From positions 80,024 to 144,023 of the forward strand of contig NZ_BJDF01000006.1 in NCBI RefSeq assembly GCF_005404815.1: a stretch of 64,000 nt of DNA, in the 5' to 3' direction. Below, piece after piece: positions 22,209 to 32,285 of the stretch. The number at the start of each line of letters is the position of its first letter. Position 1 is the first letter of the stretch. The notes beneath the pieces were generated by a model, which saw only the letters and a list, made by a program, of their open reading frames with translations, did no database searches and was not told where the DNA came from. Source of the stretch: Companilactobacillus huachuanensis (GTDB lineage Bacteria; Bacillota; Bacilli; Lactobacillales; Lactobacillaceae). Both the position numbers and the translations under genes were made by a program.

Positions 22209-22640
22209 ATGCTAGTACCAAAACGTGTAAAACACCGTCGTGAATTCCGTGGAAAGATGCGCGGAGAAGCTAAAGGTGGCAAAGAGGTTACATTTGGTGA
22301 ATATGGCTTGAGAGCACTTGACTCAAGTTGGATCACTAACAGACAAATTGAAGCAGCTCGTGTTGCTATGACTCGTTACATGAAGCGTGGTGGTAAGGTT
22401 TGGATTAAAATCTTCCCTCATAAATCATACACTGCTAAAGGTGTAGGTGTTCGTATGGGTAATGGTAAAGGTGCTCCAGCTGGATGGGTAGCTCCAGTTA
22501 AACGTCAAAAGATTTTGTTTGAAATCGGTGGCGTTACTGAAGATGTTGCTCGTGAAGCTTTAAGACTTGCATCACACAAACTACCTGTAAGAACTAAGTT
22601 TGTAAAACGTGAGGAAGTAGGTGGCGCTGATGAAGGCTAG
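22209..22640 (+). CDS. rplP: 50S ribosomal protein L16
   Basis: Large-subunit protein near the A-site tRNA elbow, 143 residues. [16 protein letters not shown] and [13 protein letters not shown] are family hallmarks. It begins directly after rpsC behind AAAGGAGAA. Its last 11 bases overlap rpmC. Confidence 0.97.
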   Translation: MLVPKRVKHRREFRGKMRGEAKGGKEVTFGEYGLRALDSSWITNRQIEAARVAMTRYMKRGGKVWIKIFPHKSYTAKGVGVRMGNGKGAPAGWVAPVKRQKILFEIGGVTEDVAREALRLASHKLPVRTKFVKREEVGGADEG

Positions 22641-22824
22641 TGAAATCAAAGAGCTAACTGCTGCTCAATTGCAAGACAAAGTTAAAGAATATAAAGAAGA
22701 ACTATTCAACTTGCGTTTCCAACAGGCTACTGGTCAATTGGAAAACACAGCCCGTTTAAAGGCTGTAAGAAAGAACATTGCAAGATTAAGAACAGCTCAA
22801 AACCAAAAGAATAACGAAAAATAA
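22630..22824 (+). CDS. rpmC: 50S ribosomal protein L29
   Basis: Small helical exit-site protein of 64 residues ([18 protein letters not shown]). The ATG at 22630 is preferred over the in-frame GTG at 22621: L29 proteins begin at this methionine and GAGGAAGTAGG is upstream. It overlaps rplP by 11 bp, suggesting coupled translation. Confidence 0.96.
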   Translation: MKASEIKELTAAQLQDKVKEYKEELFNLRFQQATGQLENTARLKAVRKNIARLRTAQNQKNNEK

Positions 22825-22846
22825 TAGACAGGAAGGGGACATCAAG

Positions 22847-23122
22847 TTGAGCGAAACACAAGAAACTCGTAACCGTCGTAAGGTATATCAAGGACGCGTC
22901 GTTTCAGATAAGATGGATCAAACAATCGTTGTAGTTGTTGAAACTACAAAGCAACATCCAGTTTATGGAAAACGTGTCAGATATTCTAAGAAATATTACG
23001 TTCAAGACGATAACAACGAAGCAAAAGTTGGAGATATTGTACGTATCATGGAAACTCGACCTTTGTCAAAGACAAAGCGCTTCCGTTTATTAGAAATCGT
23101 CGAAAAAGCAGTCAAAATCTAG
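22847..23122 (+). CDS. rpsQ: 30S ribosomal protein S17
   Basis: Primary 16S rRNA-binding protein, 91 residues, starting at TTG 22847 behind GGAAGGGG. It contains [18 protein letters not shown] and [18 protein letters not shown], typical of the OB-fold S17. A slightly long N-terminus (SETQETRN) is common in lactobacilli. Confidence 0.97.
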   Translation: MSETQETRNRRKVYQGRVVSDKMDQTIVVVVETTKQHPVYGKRVRYSKKYYVQDDNNEAKVGDIVRIMETRPLSKTKRFRLLEIVEKAVKI

Positions 23123-23151
23123 ACTATAACTGATGAGAGGAGGGCCTAAAC

Positions 23152-23520
23152 GTGATTCAACAAGAAAGTCGTCTAAAAGTTGCAGATAATTCTGGAGCTC
23201 GTGAAATTCTAACAATTAAAGTTCTTGGTGGTTCAAACCGCAAGACAGCTAATATCGGTGATATTATTGTTGCTACTGTTAAACAAGCAACACCAGGTGG
23301 CGTTGTTAAAAAGGGTGACGTTGTTAAAGCTGTAATCGTAAGAACTGTATCAGGTGCTCACCGTACAGATGGTTCTTACATCAGATTTGACGAAAACGCC
23401 GCAGTTATTATTAATGCTGATAAAACACCAAGAGGAACACGTATCTTCGGACCCGTTGCTCGTGAACTACGTGATAACGATTTTATGAAGATCGTATCCC
23501 TAGCACCAGAAGTGCTATAG
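23152..23520 (+). CDS. rplN: 50S ribosomal protein L14
   Basis: Subunit-interface protein of 122 residues, starting at GTG 23152 behind [29 protein letters not shown] and the C-terminal [12 protein letters not shown] are diagnostic. First gene of the classical spc section; no separate promoter was seen. Confidence 0.97.
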   Translation: MIQQESRLKVADNSGAREILTIKVLGGSNRKTANIGDIIVATVKQATPGGVVKKGDVVKAVIVRTVSGAHRTDGSYIRFDENAAVIINADKTPRGTRIFGPVARELRDNDFMKIVSLAPEVL

Positions 23521-23552
23521 AAAGAACAATTAAATTCAGGAGGTGCTGATTA

Positions 23553-23795
23553 GTGTTTGTAAAAACTGGAGACAATGTCAAAGTTATTGCAGGTGATGCT
23601 AAAGGTAAGACAGGCGTAGTTAAACAAGCTATTCCCGCTACTAACAAAGTTATCATCGAAGGCGTTAACGTTGTAAAGAAGCACTCTAAGGCAAGCAGCT
23701 CACAACCCCAAGGCGGGATTGTTGACGTTGAAAGACCTATTAGCGCAACTAACGTTAAAGTTGTAAGTAAGACAACTGATAAAGAAGATAAATAA
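23553..23795 (+). CDS. rplX: 50S ribosomal protein L24
   Basis: Assembly initiator protein with a KOW motif, seen as DNVKVIAGDAKGKTGVVK. 80 residues, rather short but within the lactobacillar range, because the C-terminus lacks the cysteine motif seen in some L24. GTG start at 23553 behind AGGAGGTGC. Confidence 0.95.
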   Translation: MFVKTGDNVKVIAGDAKGKTGVVKQAIPATNKVIIEGVNVVKKHSKASSSQPQGGIVDVERPISATNVKVVSKTTDKEDK

Positions 23796-23811
23796 GAAAG
23801 GAGAAAACTAA

Positions 23812-24354
23812 ATGGTTAACGCATTAAAAGAAAAGTACGTTAGCGAAATCACACCATCAATGATGAAGAAGTTTAACTATTCATCAATCATGGAAGCACC
23901 TAAGGTTGAAAAGATCGTTTTGAACATGGGTGTTGGTGATGCAATTGCTAACTCAAAGAATCTTGACGAAGCTGTTGAAGAATTAGGTTTGATTGCTGGT
24001 CAAAAACCTTTGATCACAAAAGCTAAGAAATCAATCGCTACATTCAGACTTCGTGAAGGTATGTCAATCGGTGCTAAGGTTACACTTCGTGGTGACCGTA
24101 TGTATGACTTCCTTGACAAACTAATCAACATTGCTTTACCACGTGTTCGTGACTTCCGTGGTGTATCAACACGTTCATTCGATGGTCGTGGTAACTACAC
24201 ACTCGGTGTTAAAGAACAATTGGTTTTCCCAGAAATTGACTACGATAAGGTTAACAAAATTCGTGGATTGGACATCGTTATTGTTACAACTGCTAACACC
24301 GATGAAGAATCACGTGAACTATTAACTCAAATCGGTATGCCATTCACAAAATAA
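23812..24354 (+). CDS. rplE: 50S ribosomal protein L5
   Basis: 5S rRNA-binding protein of the central protuberance, 180 residues. [29 protein letters not shown] and [16 protein letters not shown] are conserved. ATG behind GAAAGGAGAA. Followed at 15 bp by the zinc-type S14 gene. Confidence 0.98.
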   Translation: MVNALKEKYVSEITPSMMKKFNYSSIMEAPKVEKIVLNMGVGDAIANSKNLDEAVEELGLIAGQKPLITKAKKSIATFRLREGMSIGAKVTLRGDRMYDFLDKLINIALPRVRDFRGVSTRSFDGRGNYTLGVKEQLVFPEIDYDKVNKIRGLDIVIVTTANTDEESRELLTQIGMPFTK

Positions 24355-24369
24355 TAGGAGGTAAATTCA

Positions 24370-24555
24370 TTGGCTAAGAAATCACAAATCGTACGTAATC
24401 ACAGACCTGCAAAGTTCTCATCACAAGCTTATACACGTTGCGAACGTTGTGGACGTCCACATTCCGTATATCGTAAATTTAAGCTTTGCCGACTTTGCCT
24501 TCGTCAATTGGCTCATGAAGGTCAAATCCCTGGTATGAAAAAAGCTAGCTGGTAA
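24370..24555 (+). CDS. rpsZ: 30S ribosomal protein S14, zinc-binding type
   Basis: Small-subunit head protein of 61 residues. The four zinc ligands are visible as CERCG and CRLC, so this is the C+ (type Z) form. TTG start at 24370 behind TAGGAGGTAA. A second, longer and cysteine-free S14 is encoded at 54491, so the cell can probably swap S14 forms when zinc is scarce. Confidence 0.97.
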   Translation: MAKKSQIVRNHRPAKFSSQAYTRCERCGRPHSVYRKFKLCRLCLRQLAHEGQIPGMKKASW

Positions 24556-24585
24556 GATTTTTAATATAAAAAGGAGGCAAATCAA

Positions 24586-24984
24586 ATGGTCATGACAGAT
24601 CCTATTGCAGATTACCTAACACGTATTCGTAATGCAAACATGGTTAAACATGAATCTCTAGACATTCCTGCTTCAAACATCAAGAAGAGTATGTCAGAAA
24701 TTCTTAAGAATGAAGGATTTATCAAGGATTACGAAGTTATCGAAGATAACAAGCAAAACGTACTTCGTATTTTCTTAAAATATGGTAAAGATCAACAACG
24801 CGTCATTTCAGGCTTGAAACGTATTTCAAGACCAGGTTTACGTAGTTATGTTGATTCAGATAACGTGCCAAAGGTTCTTAATGGATTAGGTATCGCTATT
24901 CTTTCAACTTCAAAAGGTGTTATTACTGACAAAGAAGCCCGCGCTCAACACGTTGGTGGAGAAGTAATCGCTTATATTTGGTAA
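24586..24984 (+). CDS. rpsH: 30S ribosomal protein S8
   Basis: 16S rRNA-binding assembly protein, 132 residues. [16 protein letters not shown] and the C-terminal [22 protein letters not shown] are standard. Start ATG 24586 (spacing 8 from GGAGG) adds two residues before the usual MTDP; ATG 24592 is an alternative. S8 represses the spc operon in E. coli; no site was identified here. Confidence 0.97.
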   Translation: MVMTDPIADYLTRIRNANMVKHESLDIPASNIKKSMSEILKNEGFIKDYEVIEDNKQNVLRIFLKYGKDQQRVISGLKRISRPGLRSYVDSDNVPKVLNGLGIAILSTSKGVITDKEARAQHVGGEVIAYIW

Positions 24985-25014
24985 TATACTTATAAAGTAA
25001 GGAGGTGCACTAAT

Positions 25015-25545
25015 TTGAGTCGTATCGGTTATAAAGTAATTGAAATTCCAGCTGGAGTAACAGTTACTCAAAAAGATGAAAACATCACTGTTAAAGGCCC
25101 TAAGGGTGAATTAACAAGAGAATTCAACCAAAAGATCAAGTTAACAATCGAAGGTACTGAAGCTAAGTTCACACGTGAAAGCGACAATGATAAAGCTCTT
25201 CACGGAACAATGCGTTCAAACCTTAACAACATGATCATTGGTGTTACAGAAGGTTACGAAAAGAAGCTTGAACTACGAGGCGTTGGTTACCGTGCACAAG
25301 TTAAAGGTGACACACTAACACTTTCAGTTGGTTATTCACATCCAGTTGTTATGGATGCACCAACAGGTATCAAGATCGAATCTCCTTCAAATACAGAAAT
25401 TAACATTCTAGGTATTTCAAAGCAACGTGTTGGTCAATTTGCTGCTGAAATCCGCGATGTACGTTCTCCAGAACCTTATAAAGGTAAAGGTATTCGTTAT
25501 GTTGGCGAATATGTACGTCGTAAAGAAGGTAAAACTGGTAAATAG
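25015..25545 (+). CDS. rplF: 50S ribosomal protein L6
   Basis: Large-subunit protein near the sarcin-ricin loop, 176 residues, starting at TTG 25015 ([14 protein letters not shown]) behind AAGGAGGTGC. The C-terminal [19 protein letters not shown] is the family signature. Confidence 0.98.
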   Translation: MSRIGYKVIEIPAGVTVTQKDENITVKGPKGELTREFNQKIKLTIEGTEAKFTRESDNDKALHGTMRSNLNNMIIGVTEGYEKKLELRGVGYRAQVKGDTLTLSVGYSHPVVMDAPTGIKIESPSNTEINILGISKQRVGQFAAEIRDVRSPEPYKGKGIRYVGEYVRRKEGKTGK

Positions 25546-25570
25546 TAAATAAATCTATGAGGTGAAAATT

Positions 25571-25927
25571 GTGATTACAAAACCAGACAAAAACAAAGCA
25601 CGTCAAAAACGTCAAAAGCGTATCCGTGCCAAAATCTCTGGTACTGCTGAGCGCCCACGCTTAAACGTATTCCGTTCGAATAAAAACATTTACGCTCAAA
25701 TTATTGATGACGTAAAGGGTGTAACGCTAGCAAGTGCCTCAACTCTTGATAAAGAAATTAAAGATGGTTCAAAAGTTGAACAAGCTGAAGCTGTTGGTGC
25801 ATTAATTGCACAAAAAGCACAAGAAGCTAAAATTAGCGATGTTATCTTTGATCGTGGTGGTTATTTATATCACGGACGTGTTCAAAGTCTTGCTGAAGCT
25901 GCTCGTGAAAATGGGCTAAAATTCTAG
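25571..25927 (+). CDS. rplR: 50S ribosomal protein L18
   Basis: 5S rRNA-binding protein, 118 residues. GTG 25571 ([17 protein letters not shown]) is the chosen start because GAGGTG (25559-25564) is correctly spaced. The upstream in-frame GTG at 25562 lies inside that ribosome binding site. [20 protein letters not shown] is the C-terminal signature. Confidence 0.95.
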   Translation: MITKPDKNKARQKRQKRIRAKISGTAERPRLNVFRSNKNIYAQIIDDVKGVTLASASTLDKEIKDGSKVEQAEAVGALIAQKAQEAKISDVIFDRGGYLYHGRVQSLAEAARENGLKF

Positions 25928-25945
25928 AAGGAGGAAACCAAATTT

Positions 25946-26446
25946 ATGACATATATCGATCCATCTCAATTTGAATTAGAAGATCGCGTTGTCTCAATCA
26001 ACCGTGTTACTAAGGTTGTTAAAGGTGGACGCCGTCTACGTTTTGCTGCTATCGTAATTGTTGGTGACAAGAATGGTCACGTAGGTTTCGGTACTGGTAA
26101 AGCTCAAGAAGTTCCCGAAGCTATTCGTAAAGCTGTTGAAGATGCTAAGAAGAACCTTATCAACGTTCCTATGGTTGGTTCAACAATTCCTCATGAAGTT
26201 ATTGGTACATTTGGTGCCGGTAGAATCATGTTGAAGCCTGCTGAAGAAGGTTCTGGTATTGCTGCTGGTGGTGCCGTTCGTGCCGTTATCGAATTATCAG
26301 GTGTTGGTGATGTTACAAGTAAGTCACTTGGTAGAAATACACCAATCAACGTAATTCGTGCAACAATTGCTGGATTAAAACAACTTAAGACTGCCGAAAG
26401 CGTTTCAGAAATGCGCGGAATCTCAGCCCAAGAATTGCTTAACTAG
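25946..26446 (+). CDS. rpsE: 30S ribosomal protein S5
   Basis: Decoding-fidelity protein, 166 residues. [21 protein letters not shown] (spectinomycin loop region) and [18 protein letters not shown] are conserved. ATG behind AAGGAGGAAA. Standard length. Confidence 0.98.
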   Translation: MTYIDPSQFELEDRVVSINRVTKVVKGGRRLRFAAIVIVGDKNGHVGFGTGKAQEVPEAIRKAVEDAKKNLINVPMVGSTIPHEVIGTFGAGRIMLKPAEEGSGIAAGGAVRAVIELSGVGDVTSKSLGRNTPINVIRATIAGLKQLKTAESVSEMRGISAQELLN

Positions 26447-26463
26447 AAGAAAGGTGTGTAATA

Positions 26464-26649
26464 ATGGCTAAACTTAAAATTACTCTAATTAGAAGTGCAG
26501 CTCACCGCCTTCCTGCTCAACGTAAAACTGTAAAGGAATTGGGACTCGGAAGAGTTTCAAGTTCTGTTGTTAAGCCGGATGATGCTGCAATTCGTGGTGC
26601 TGTACGTAAAATCGCTCACTTAGTAAGCGTTGAAGAAGTTAAAGATTAA
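26464..26649 (+). CDS. rpmD: 50S ribosomal protein L30
   Basis: Small large-subunit protein (61 residues) beginning [19 protein letters not shown], with [17 protein letters not shown] behind GAAAGGTGT. Positioned between rpsE and rplO as in other Firmicutes. Confidence 0.96.
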   Translation: MAKLKITLIRSAAHRLPAQRKTVKELGLGRVSSSVVKPDDAAIRGAVRKIAHLVSVEEVKD

Positions 26650-26679
26650 TAAAATTACAAAAGATTAGGAGGTGCAATA

Positions 26680-27120
26680 ATGGAACTAAACGAACTTAAG
26701 CCAAGTGCAGGCTCAAGACACTCAAGAAAGCGTCTAGGTCGTGGTACTTCAAGTGGTACAGGTAAAACTTCTGGTCGTGGTCAAAAAGGTCAATTGGCTA
26801 GATCAGGTGGTAAAACACGTATTGGTTTTGAAGGTGGACAAATGCCTTTGTTCCGTCGTATGCCAAAACGTGGATTCAATAACATCAACCGCAAGGAATA
26901 TGCTATTGTCAACCTAAGTGAATTAAGTAAGTTTAATGATGGTGCTGAAGTTAATGTTGAAACATTAAAGGCAGCAGGAATCGTTAAGAAACAATATAAT
27001 GGTATTAAGTTGCTTGCTAACGGTGAGGTTAGTGCTAAGTTAACTGTTAAAGTTGCTAAGAGTTCAGCCGCAGCTACTAAAGCAATTGAAGCCGCTGGTG
27101 GCACTGTAGAGGTGATCTAA
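26680..27120 (+). CDS. rplO: 50S ribosomal protein L15
   Basis: Late-assembly large-subunit protein, 146 residues. The glycine/arginine-rich N-terminus ([18 protein letters not shown]) and [18 protein letters not shown] are diagnostic. The stop codon overlaps the secY start by 1 bp. Confidence 0.97.
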   Translation: MELNELKPSAGSRHSRKRLGRGTSSGTGKTSGRGQKGQLARSGGKTRIGFEGGQMPLFRRMPKRGFNNINRKEYAIVNLSELSKFNDGAEVNVETLKAAGIVKKQYNGIKLLANGEVSAKLTVKVAKSSAAATKAIEAAGGTVEVI

Positions 27121-28415
27121 TGCTTGGAACTATCAGAGATGCTCTAAAGGTAAAGGAAATTCGTAAGAAAATCCTATTTACCTTGATGTTACTTGTTATA
27201 TATCGTTTGGGATCACAAATCACAGTGCCTGGCGTTAATGCTGCGGCAATGGATAAGGTTGGATCTACTGGATTAGTTCCTTTGTTGGATACTGTTACCG
27301 GTGGTGGTCTTTCAAACTACTCTATTTTCTCAATGGGTGTTTCGCCATTCATTACGGCCCAAATCGTTGTGCAACTTCTACAAATGGACATTGTTCCAAA
27401 ATTTGTGGAATGGAGCAAACAAGGTGAAGTTGGTCGTAGAAAGTTAAATCAAGTAACGAGATATTTGACGATTGTTTTAGGTTTTGTTCAGTCAATCGGT
27501 ATTACTGCCGGTTTTAACCAATTAAGTGGTTTGGGATTAGTTAAATCTCCTAATATGAGAGCCTTCATTACTATCGGTATTATCTTAACTGGTGGTACGA
27601 TGCTTCTTACTTGGATTGGTGAGCAGATTACTGACAAAGGTTTGGGTAATGGAGTTTCCGTAATTATCTTCGCCGGTATTATTGCTAGATTCCCTAAGGG
27701 GATCGAACAAATTTACCGTGATTATATTACGAACGCTAGCTCTGCAGATCTTGCAAAGAATATCGGATTCTTGGTTGGCCTTGTGGTCATCATCTTGATT
27801 GTTGTGCAATTTGTTACATTTGTTCAACAAGCAAGTCGTAGAATTCCTATTCAATACACAAGACGTGCAGCAGGTAGTGGTAGTGAAAGTTTTCTACCAT
27901 TGAAGGTTAACGTTGCTGGTGTTATTCCTGTTATCTTCGCTAGTTCATTTATTGTAACGCCTCAAACAATTTTGATGGCATTCCAAGCAAATCATAGTGG
28001 AGATCAATGGTATCAAGTATTAACAGAAATATTCAGTATGCAAACTACAACAGGTTCGATCATTTATACATTGTTGATTGTATTATTTACATTCTTCTAT
28101 GCATTTGTTCAGGTAAATCCCGAAAAGCTTGCAGAGAACCTACAAAAGCAAGGGGCTTATATCCCTGGCGTTTGGCCTGGTAATGAAACAATCAAGTTCA
28201 TGTCAGGTGTATTGATGAAGCTATCAACCGTCGGAGCTGCGTTCCTAGGTTTGGTTTCATTGCTTCCATTATTGGCAGCTAACTTGTTCAATTTACCTCA
28301 ATCCATCGGATTAGGTGGTACGAGTTTATTGATCATCGTTGGTGTTGCTTTGGAAATGGATCGTCAATTACGTGGTCTTTTGATGAAGCGTGAATACGTT
28401 GGATTTATTAGATAA
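27120..28415 (+). CDS. secY: Protein translocase subunit SecY
   Basis: Channel subunit of the Sec translocon, an integral membrane protein of 431 residues with about ten hydrophobic helices. It has [15 protein letters not shown] in helix 2 (plug region) and YVQVNPE-like [22 protein letters not shown] in the cytosolic loop that binds SecA or the ribosome. It ends in [10 protein letters not shown]. Start ATG 27120 overlaps the rplO stop. Confidence 0.97.
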   Translation: MLGTIRDALKVKEIRKKILFTLMLLVIYRLGSQITVPGVNAAAMDKVGSTGLVPLLDTVTGGGLSNYSIFSMGVSPFITAQIVVQLLQMDIVPKFVEWSKQGEVGRRKLNQVTRYLTIVLGFVQSIGITAGFNQLSGLGLVKSPNMRAFITIGIILTGGTMLLTWIGEQITDKGLGNGVSVIIFAGIIARFPKGIEQIYRDYITNASSADLAKNIGFLVGLVVIILIVVQFVTFVQQASRRIPIQYTRRAAGSGSESFLPLKVNVAGVIPVIFASSFIVTPQTILMAFQANHSGDQWYQVLTEIFSMQTTTGSIIYTLLIVLFTFFYAFVQVNPEKLAENLQKQGAYIPGVWPGNETIKFMSGVLMKLSTVGAAFLGLVSLLPLLAANLFNLPQSIGLGGTSLLIIVGVALEMDRQLRGLLMKREYVGFIR

Positions 28416-28429
28416 TTGGAGATGTGACA

Positions 28430-29083
28430 ATGAATATTGTATTGATGGGGTTACCCGGTGCTGGTAAAGGTACTCAAGCAGAAAAGATTGTTGAAGATTT
28501 TAAAGTTGTTCATATTTCAACTGGTGACATGTTTAGAGCAGCCATGGCTAACAAGACAGAAGTTGGTCTAAAGGCTAAAGGGTTCATCGATAAAGGTGAA
28601 CTTGTTCCGGATGATGTTACCGAAGCTATCGTCGAAGAACGTTTAGCTGAAGATGATGTTCAAAAAGATGGATATATGTTAGATGGATTTCCGAGAACTC
28701 TTGAACAGGCAAACGCTTTACAGACAATTGCAATGAATGTAAACAAACCGATAGATGCTGTCATCTATATCGATGTTAAGCCTGAAGTATTAGTTGATCG
28801 CCTATCTGGAAGATATATTTGTTCTAATTGTGGAGCAACATATCATAAAATCTATAACCCCACTAAGGTAGAAGGTACATGTGACGTCTGTGGCGGACAT
28901 GACTTCTATCAACGTGAGGACGACAAGCCTGAGACTGTTAAGAATAGATTGAAAGTTAATATTGAAATGAATACGCCATTAATTGATTTTTATGACAAGT
29001 TACACTTGTTACACAAGATCAACGGTGAACAGGGAATAGATGAAGTTTATAACGAAGTTAAAAAAGTTTTACAAAACTTGTAA
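28430..29083 (+). CDS. adk: Adenylate kinase
   Basis: Converts ATP and AMP to two ADP in the cytoplasm. 217 residues with P-loop GLPGAGKGT at 7-15, GFPRTLEQA, and the long LID domain carrying a zinc tetracysteine pattern (CSNC...CDVC). The ATG at 28430 is preferred over the GTG at 28424 because the Adk N-terminus begins MNIVLMG and GGAGATG lies upstream. Confidence 0.97.
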   Translation: MNIVLMGLPGAGKGTQAEKIVEDFKVVHISTGDMFRAAMANKTEVGLKAKGFIDKGELVPDDVTEAIVEERLAEDDVQKDGYMLDGFPRTLEQANALQTIAMNVNKPIDAVIYIDVKPEVLVDRLSGRYICSNCGATYHKIYNPTKVEGTCDVCGGHDFYQREDDKPETVKNRLKVNIEMNTPLIDFYDKLHLLHKINGEQGIDEVYNEVKKVLQNL

Positions 29084-29101
29084 GACTTTTTGCTTTGAAT
29101 G

Positions 29102-29130
29102 TTTACATGTACGGAAAATTATTGTATAAT
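29102..29130 (+). promoter_or_regulatory. Promoter before infA
   Basis: TTTACA (29102-29107), 17 bp, TATAAT (29125-29130). A strong internal promoter inside the ribosomal superoperon that can uncouple infA-rpmJ-rpsM-rpsK-rpoA-rplQ from upstream genes. Confidence 0.8.
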
Positions 29131-29178
29131 TCGCCAGTATATGCAGAATAATTTCATCCCGTATGGAGGTTAATATCT

Positions 29179-29397
29179 TTGGCAAAAGAAGATGTCATTG
29201 AAGTAGAAGGTACAATTTCAGAAACATTGCCTAATGCAATGTTTAAGGTAAAGCTTGAAAATGGTGCTACAGTTTTAGCCCATGTATCAGGAAAAATCCG
29301 TATGCACTATATTAAAATTTTACCTGGTGATAAGGTTACCGTGGAATTATCCCCTTATGATTTAACCAAGGGAAGAATTACATATAGATATAGATAA
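29179..29397 (+). CDS. infA: Translation initiation factor IF-1
   Basis: OB-fold factor that binds the 30S A site during initiation. 72 residues, beginning [20 protein letters not shown] and containing [16 protein letters not shown]. Translation starts at TTG 29179 behind ATGGAGGTTA. It is the first gene after the internal promoter. Confidence 0.97.
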   Translation: MAKEDVIEVEGTISETLPNAMFKVKLENGATVLAHVSGKIRMHYIKILPGDKVTVELSPYDLTKGRITYRYR

Positions 29398-29429
29398 TAA
29401 GTTTTTTAATGGAATGGAGGTTCCACAAT

Positions 29430-29546
29430 ATGAAAGTAAGACCATCCGTTAAACCTATGTGCGAACACTGTAAGGTAATTAAGAGACGCGGTCGCGTCAT
29501 GGTTATTTGCTCTGCAGATCCAAAGCACAAACAAAGACAAGGATAA
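29430..29546 (+). CDS. rpmJ: 50S ribosomal protein L36
   Basis: Smallest large-subunit protein, 38 residues: [20 protein letters not shown] then a second half ending KHKQRQG. The zinc ligands CEHC, a later Cys and a His are present, so it is the zinc-type L36. ATG behind GGAGGTTCC. Confidence 0.97.
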   Translation: MKVRPSVKPMCEHCKVIKRRGRVMVICSADPKHKQRQG

Positions 29547-29568
29547 TAAAAATAGGAGGTGCTAATTA

Positions 29569-29934
29569 ATGGCTCGTATAGCAGGTGTAGATTTACCTCG
29601 TGATAAGAGAATCGTTATCGCCCTTACATACATTTTTGGTATTGGCGAAACAACAGCTCAAAAAGTGCTTAAAGATGCAGGCGTATCTGAAGATATTCGT
29701 ACAAGAGATTTAACTCCTGACCAAGAAGATAAAATTCGTGCAGAAGTTGATAATGTACGTGTCGAAGGTGACTTACGTCGTGAAGTAAGCATGAACATCA
29801 AGAGACTACAAGAAATTGGCTCATATCGTGGTATGAGACATCGTCGTGGTTTGCCAGTTCGTGGACAAAACACAAAGAACAATGCAAGAACTCGTAAGGG
29901 TAAGAAAACTACCATTGCAGGTAAGAAGAAGTAA
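29569..29934 (+). CDS. rpsM: 30S ribosomal protein S13
   Basis: Head protein forming the subunit bridge to L5, 121 residues. [20 protein letters not shown] and [19 protein letters not shown] are diagnostic. ATG behind TAGGAGGTGC. Confidence 0.98.
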   Translation: MARIAGVDLPRDKRIVIALTYIFGIGETTAQKVLKDAGVSEDIRTRDLTPDQEDKIRAEVDNVRVEGDLRREVSMNIKRLQEIGSYRGMRHRRGLPVRGQNTKNNARTRKGKKTTIAGKKK

Positions 29935-29955
29935 TAATAAGATAGGAGGTTAATC

Positions 29956-30342
29956 ATGGCACAAAGTAAAGGTCGTAAGCGCCGTACTAAGAAACATATT
30001 GAAGCTGGTGTTGCACATATTCACTCAACTTTCAATAACACACTTGTTATGATCACTGATGTTAACGGTAATGCCGTTTCATGGTCATCAGCTGGTGCAC
30101 TTGGATTCAAAGGTAGTCGTAAATCAACACCATTTGCTGCACAAATGGCTGGAGAAGCAGCTGCTAAGGAATCAATGGAACATGGTATGAAGACAGTTGA
30201 AGTAGCTGTTAAGGGTCCTGGTTCAGGTCGTGAAGCTGCAATCCGTTCATTACAAGCTACTGGTTTGGAAATCACTGCTATTCGCGATGTTACACCAGTT
30301 CCTCATAATGGTTCTCGTCCTCCAAAGCGTCGTCGTGTATAG
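29956..30342 (+). CDS. rpsK: 30S ribosomal protein S11
   Basis: Platform protein near the mRNA exit, 128 residues. [15 protein letters not shown] and the C-terminal [16 protein letters not shown] are standard. ATG behind TAGGAGGTTA; 21 bp after rpsM. Confidence 0.98.
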   Translation: MAQSKGRKRRTKKHIEAGVAHIHSTFNNTLVMITDVNGNAVSWSSAGALGFKGSRKSTPFAAQMAGEAAAKESMEHGMKTVEVAVKGPGSGREAAIRSLQATGLEITAIRDVTPVPHNGSRPPKRRRV

Positions 30343-30405
30343 AATGGTTGTATACCCATATGAACTACGCTACACACATTTCGTTTTGAAAGGGGAACTA
30401 ACCGA

Positions 30406-31344
30406 ATGATCGAATTTGAAAAGCCATCTATTACTTCTGTTGAAGAAAGTAGTAGTTATGGTAAATATATTATCGAACCGCTTGAAAGAGGTTATGGTAC
30501 AACTTTGGGTAATTCATTACGTAGAGTTTTATTAGCATCATTACCTGGTACTGCGGTATCTGATATTCAAATAGACGGTGTATTGCATGAATTTTCAGCT
30601 GTTGATGGCGTAATTGAAGACGTTACACAAATCGTGCTTAACGTTAAGAAGTTAAAGCTAAAGTCTTACGCTGAAGACAGTTTAAAAGCCGAAATCGACA
30701 TCGTCGGTCCCGCTACTGTTACAGCGAACGATATCAAAGCTGATGATGACTTGGAAATCCTCGATCCAGAACAATTTATTTGTACTGTTGCTGAGGGTGG
30801 ACACTTCCACATGCAAATGACAATTAAAAATGGTCGTGGATATACTCCTGCAGAACAAAATAAGACGGACGAAACACCTATTGGTGTTCTTCCAGTTGAC
30901 TCAATTTTTACACCTGTAGAAAAAGTTAACTATCAAGTTGAAAACACTCGTGTGGGTAAGAGAAACGACTTCGACAAATTAACAATCGATATCTGGACAA
31001 ATGGTTCAATTGGACCACGCGAAGCTATTAGTTTGTCAGCAAAGATTCTTACAGAACATTTAACAAGTTTTGTAAATCTTACTGAAGAAGCTAAGAGCGC
31101 TGACATGATGATCGAAAAAGAGGAAACTCAAAAAGAGAAGAAACTTGAAATGACTATTGAAGAACTTGATTTATCAGTTCGTTCATATAATTGTTTGAAG
31201 CGTGCCGGTATTAATACTGTGCAAGAGCTAACTGAAAAATCCGAAGCAGATATGATGCGTGTTCGTAATTTAGGACGTAAATCACTTGTTGAGGTTAAGG
31301 AAAAGCTTGCTGATCTTGGATTATCATTGAAGCAAGAAGACTAA
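30406..31344 (+). CDS. rpoA: DNA-directed RNA polymerase subunit alpha
   Basis: RNA polymerase assembly and promoter/activator-contact subunit, 312 residues. The N-terminal domain has [22 protein letters not shown], and the C-terminal helix-hairpin-helix domain has [16 protein letters not shown] and [17 protein letters not shown] behind AAGGGGAAC. Standard alpha-operon position between rpsK and rplQ. Confidence 0.98.
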   Translation: MIEFEKPSITSVEESSSYGKYIIEPLERGYGTTLGNSLRRVLLASLPGTAVSDIQIDGVLHEFSAVDGVIEDVTQIVLNVKKLKLKSYAEDSLKAEIDIVGPATVTANDIKADDDLEILDPEQFICTVAEGGHFHMQMTIKNGRGYTPAEQNKTDETPIGVLPVDSIFTPVEKVNYQVENTRVGKRNDFDKLTIDIWTNGSIGPREAISLSAKILTEHLTSFVNLTEEAKSADMMIEKEETQKEKKLEMTIEELDLSVRSYNCLKRAGINTVQELTEKSEADMMRVRNLGRKSLVEVKEKLADLGLSLKQED

Positions 31345-31374
31345 TAATATCAAATTCAAACAGGAGGTATAGAC

Positions 31375-31755
31375 ATGGGCTACCGCAAATTAGGACGTAA
31401 CAGTTCACAAAGAAAAGCAATGTTACGCGATTTAACTACTGATTTAATCATTAACGAACATATTGTAACAACTGAAACTCGCGCAAAAGAGATCAGTCGT
31501 ACAACTGAAAAAATGATAACCTTAGGTAAACGCGGAGATTTGCATGCTCGTCGCCAAGCTGCTGCTTATGTTAGAAACGAAGTTGCTAACATTACAGAAG
31601 ATGATGACGCAGTTGTTGTTCAATCAGCTCTTCAAAAACTTTTTAGTGATATTGCACCTCGTTACAAAGAACGTAATGGTGGATACACACGTATTTTGAA
31701 GACAACTCCACGCCGTGGAGATGCAGCTCCAATGGTTATTATTGAATTAGTTTAA
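31375..31755 (+). CDS. rplQ: 50S ribosomal protein L17
   Basis: Large-subunit protein near the tunnel exit, 126 residues. [20 protein letters not shown] and the C-terminal [13 protein letters not shown] are diagnostic. ATG behind AGGAGGTAT. Last gene of the superoperon, followed by an unusually elaborate terminator structure. Confidence 0.98.
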   Translation: MGYRKLGRNSSQRKAMLRDLTTDLIINEHIVTTETRAKEISRTTEKMITLGKRGDLHARRQAAAYVRNEVANITEDDDAVVVQSALQKLFSDIAPRYKERNGGYTRILKTTPRRGDAAPMVIIELV

Positions 31756-31787
31756 TAATAATTGTTTATTAATAATTAAAAAATCAG

Positions 31788-31895
31788 TCATTCTGATGAA
31801 TTAGTGAGTGTTAAGATGATGGTCGTGTTTACGGCTAAGTCTATCTCTGAGATCTCTGTAAAAAGAGACACTAATTTATCGAATGATTTTTTTTT
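31788..31895 (+). terminator. Structured terminator or small RNA after rplQ
   Basis: TCATTC (31788-31793) pairs with GAATGA (31881-31886), and AATTAGTG (31799-31806) with CACTAATT (31869-31876), followed by nine T. Unlike a simple terminator, about 60 nt inside the stem can form further hairpins (GTCGT/ACGGC and TCTCT/AGAGA). It ends the rplQ operon and may also be a stable RNA or a former riboregulator. Confidence 0.65.
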
Positions 31896-31913
31896 GCCCA
31901 AATTTGGTATTAT

Positions 31914-31967
31914 ATAGCTAGTATTATTAGTAATCTCGTCTCCAGATTTGAAAAGTATTCACTGCCA
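31914..31967 (-). repeat. Type II repeat fragment R4a
   Basis: The minus strand reads as the right end of a type II element: GGCAGTGAATACTTTT..., CTGGAGACGAG, then a degenerate TACTAGC. Inner hairpins are missing. It faces the fragment at 32141-32252 in opposite orientation; the 173 bp between them contain no gene. Confidence 0.5.
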
Positions 31968-32140
31968 TAATTATTTCTAGGCACTTTCGATTAAGTAATG
32001 CTTATTTCATTTGATATAAAGTGTTTTGAGGATTGAAGAAGTCAAATCGGATATAATAATTATTAGTAATAGTAACTATTACGAATTGTTTAATGTTAAT
32101 CTAAACATTCATGAGATAATTTGTACTAAAGAAAATAAAT

Positions 32141-32252
32141 TAGTCAGAGGACGGGGAAGTATTTGTGTTCTGAGGTTCGAGACCGTACTTTGACAAGCTA
32201 GTGAATATTTCCAGATCTGTAGACGGAATATTTAACTAGCACTAAACGTTAA
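32141..32252 (+). repeat. Type II repeat, deleted copy R4b
   Basis: Keeps the left edge (TAGTCAGAGG), the GAGGTTCGAGACCG segment, the outer-stem right arm and the right end GACGGAATATTTAACTAGCAC. Hairpins A and B are deleted. It ends 34 bp before the ecfA1 start, in the same orientation. Confidence 0.65.
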
Positions 32253-32285
32253 TATATAAACAACACATCTTCAGGGGAGACACTT

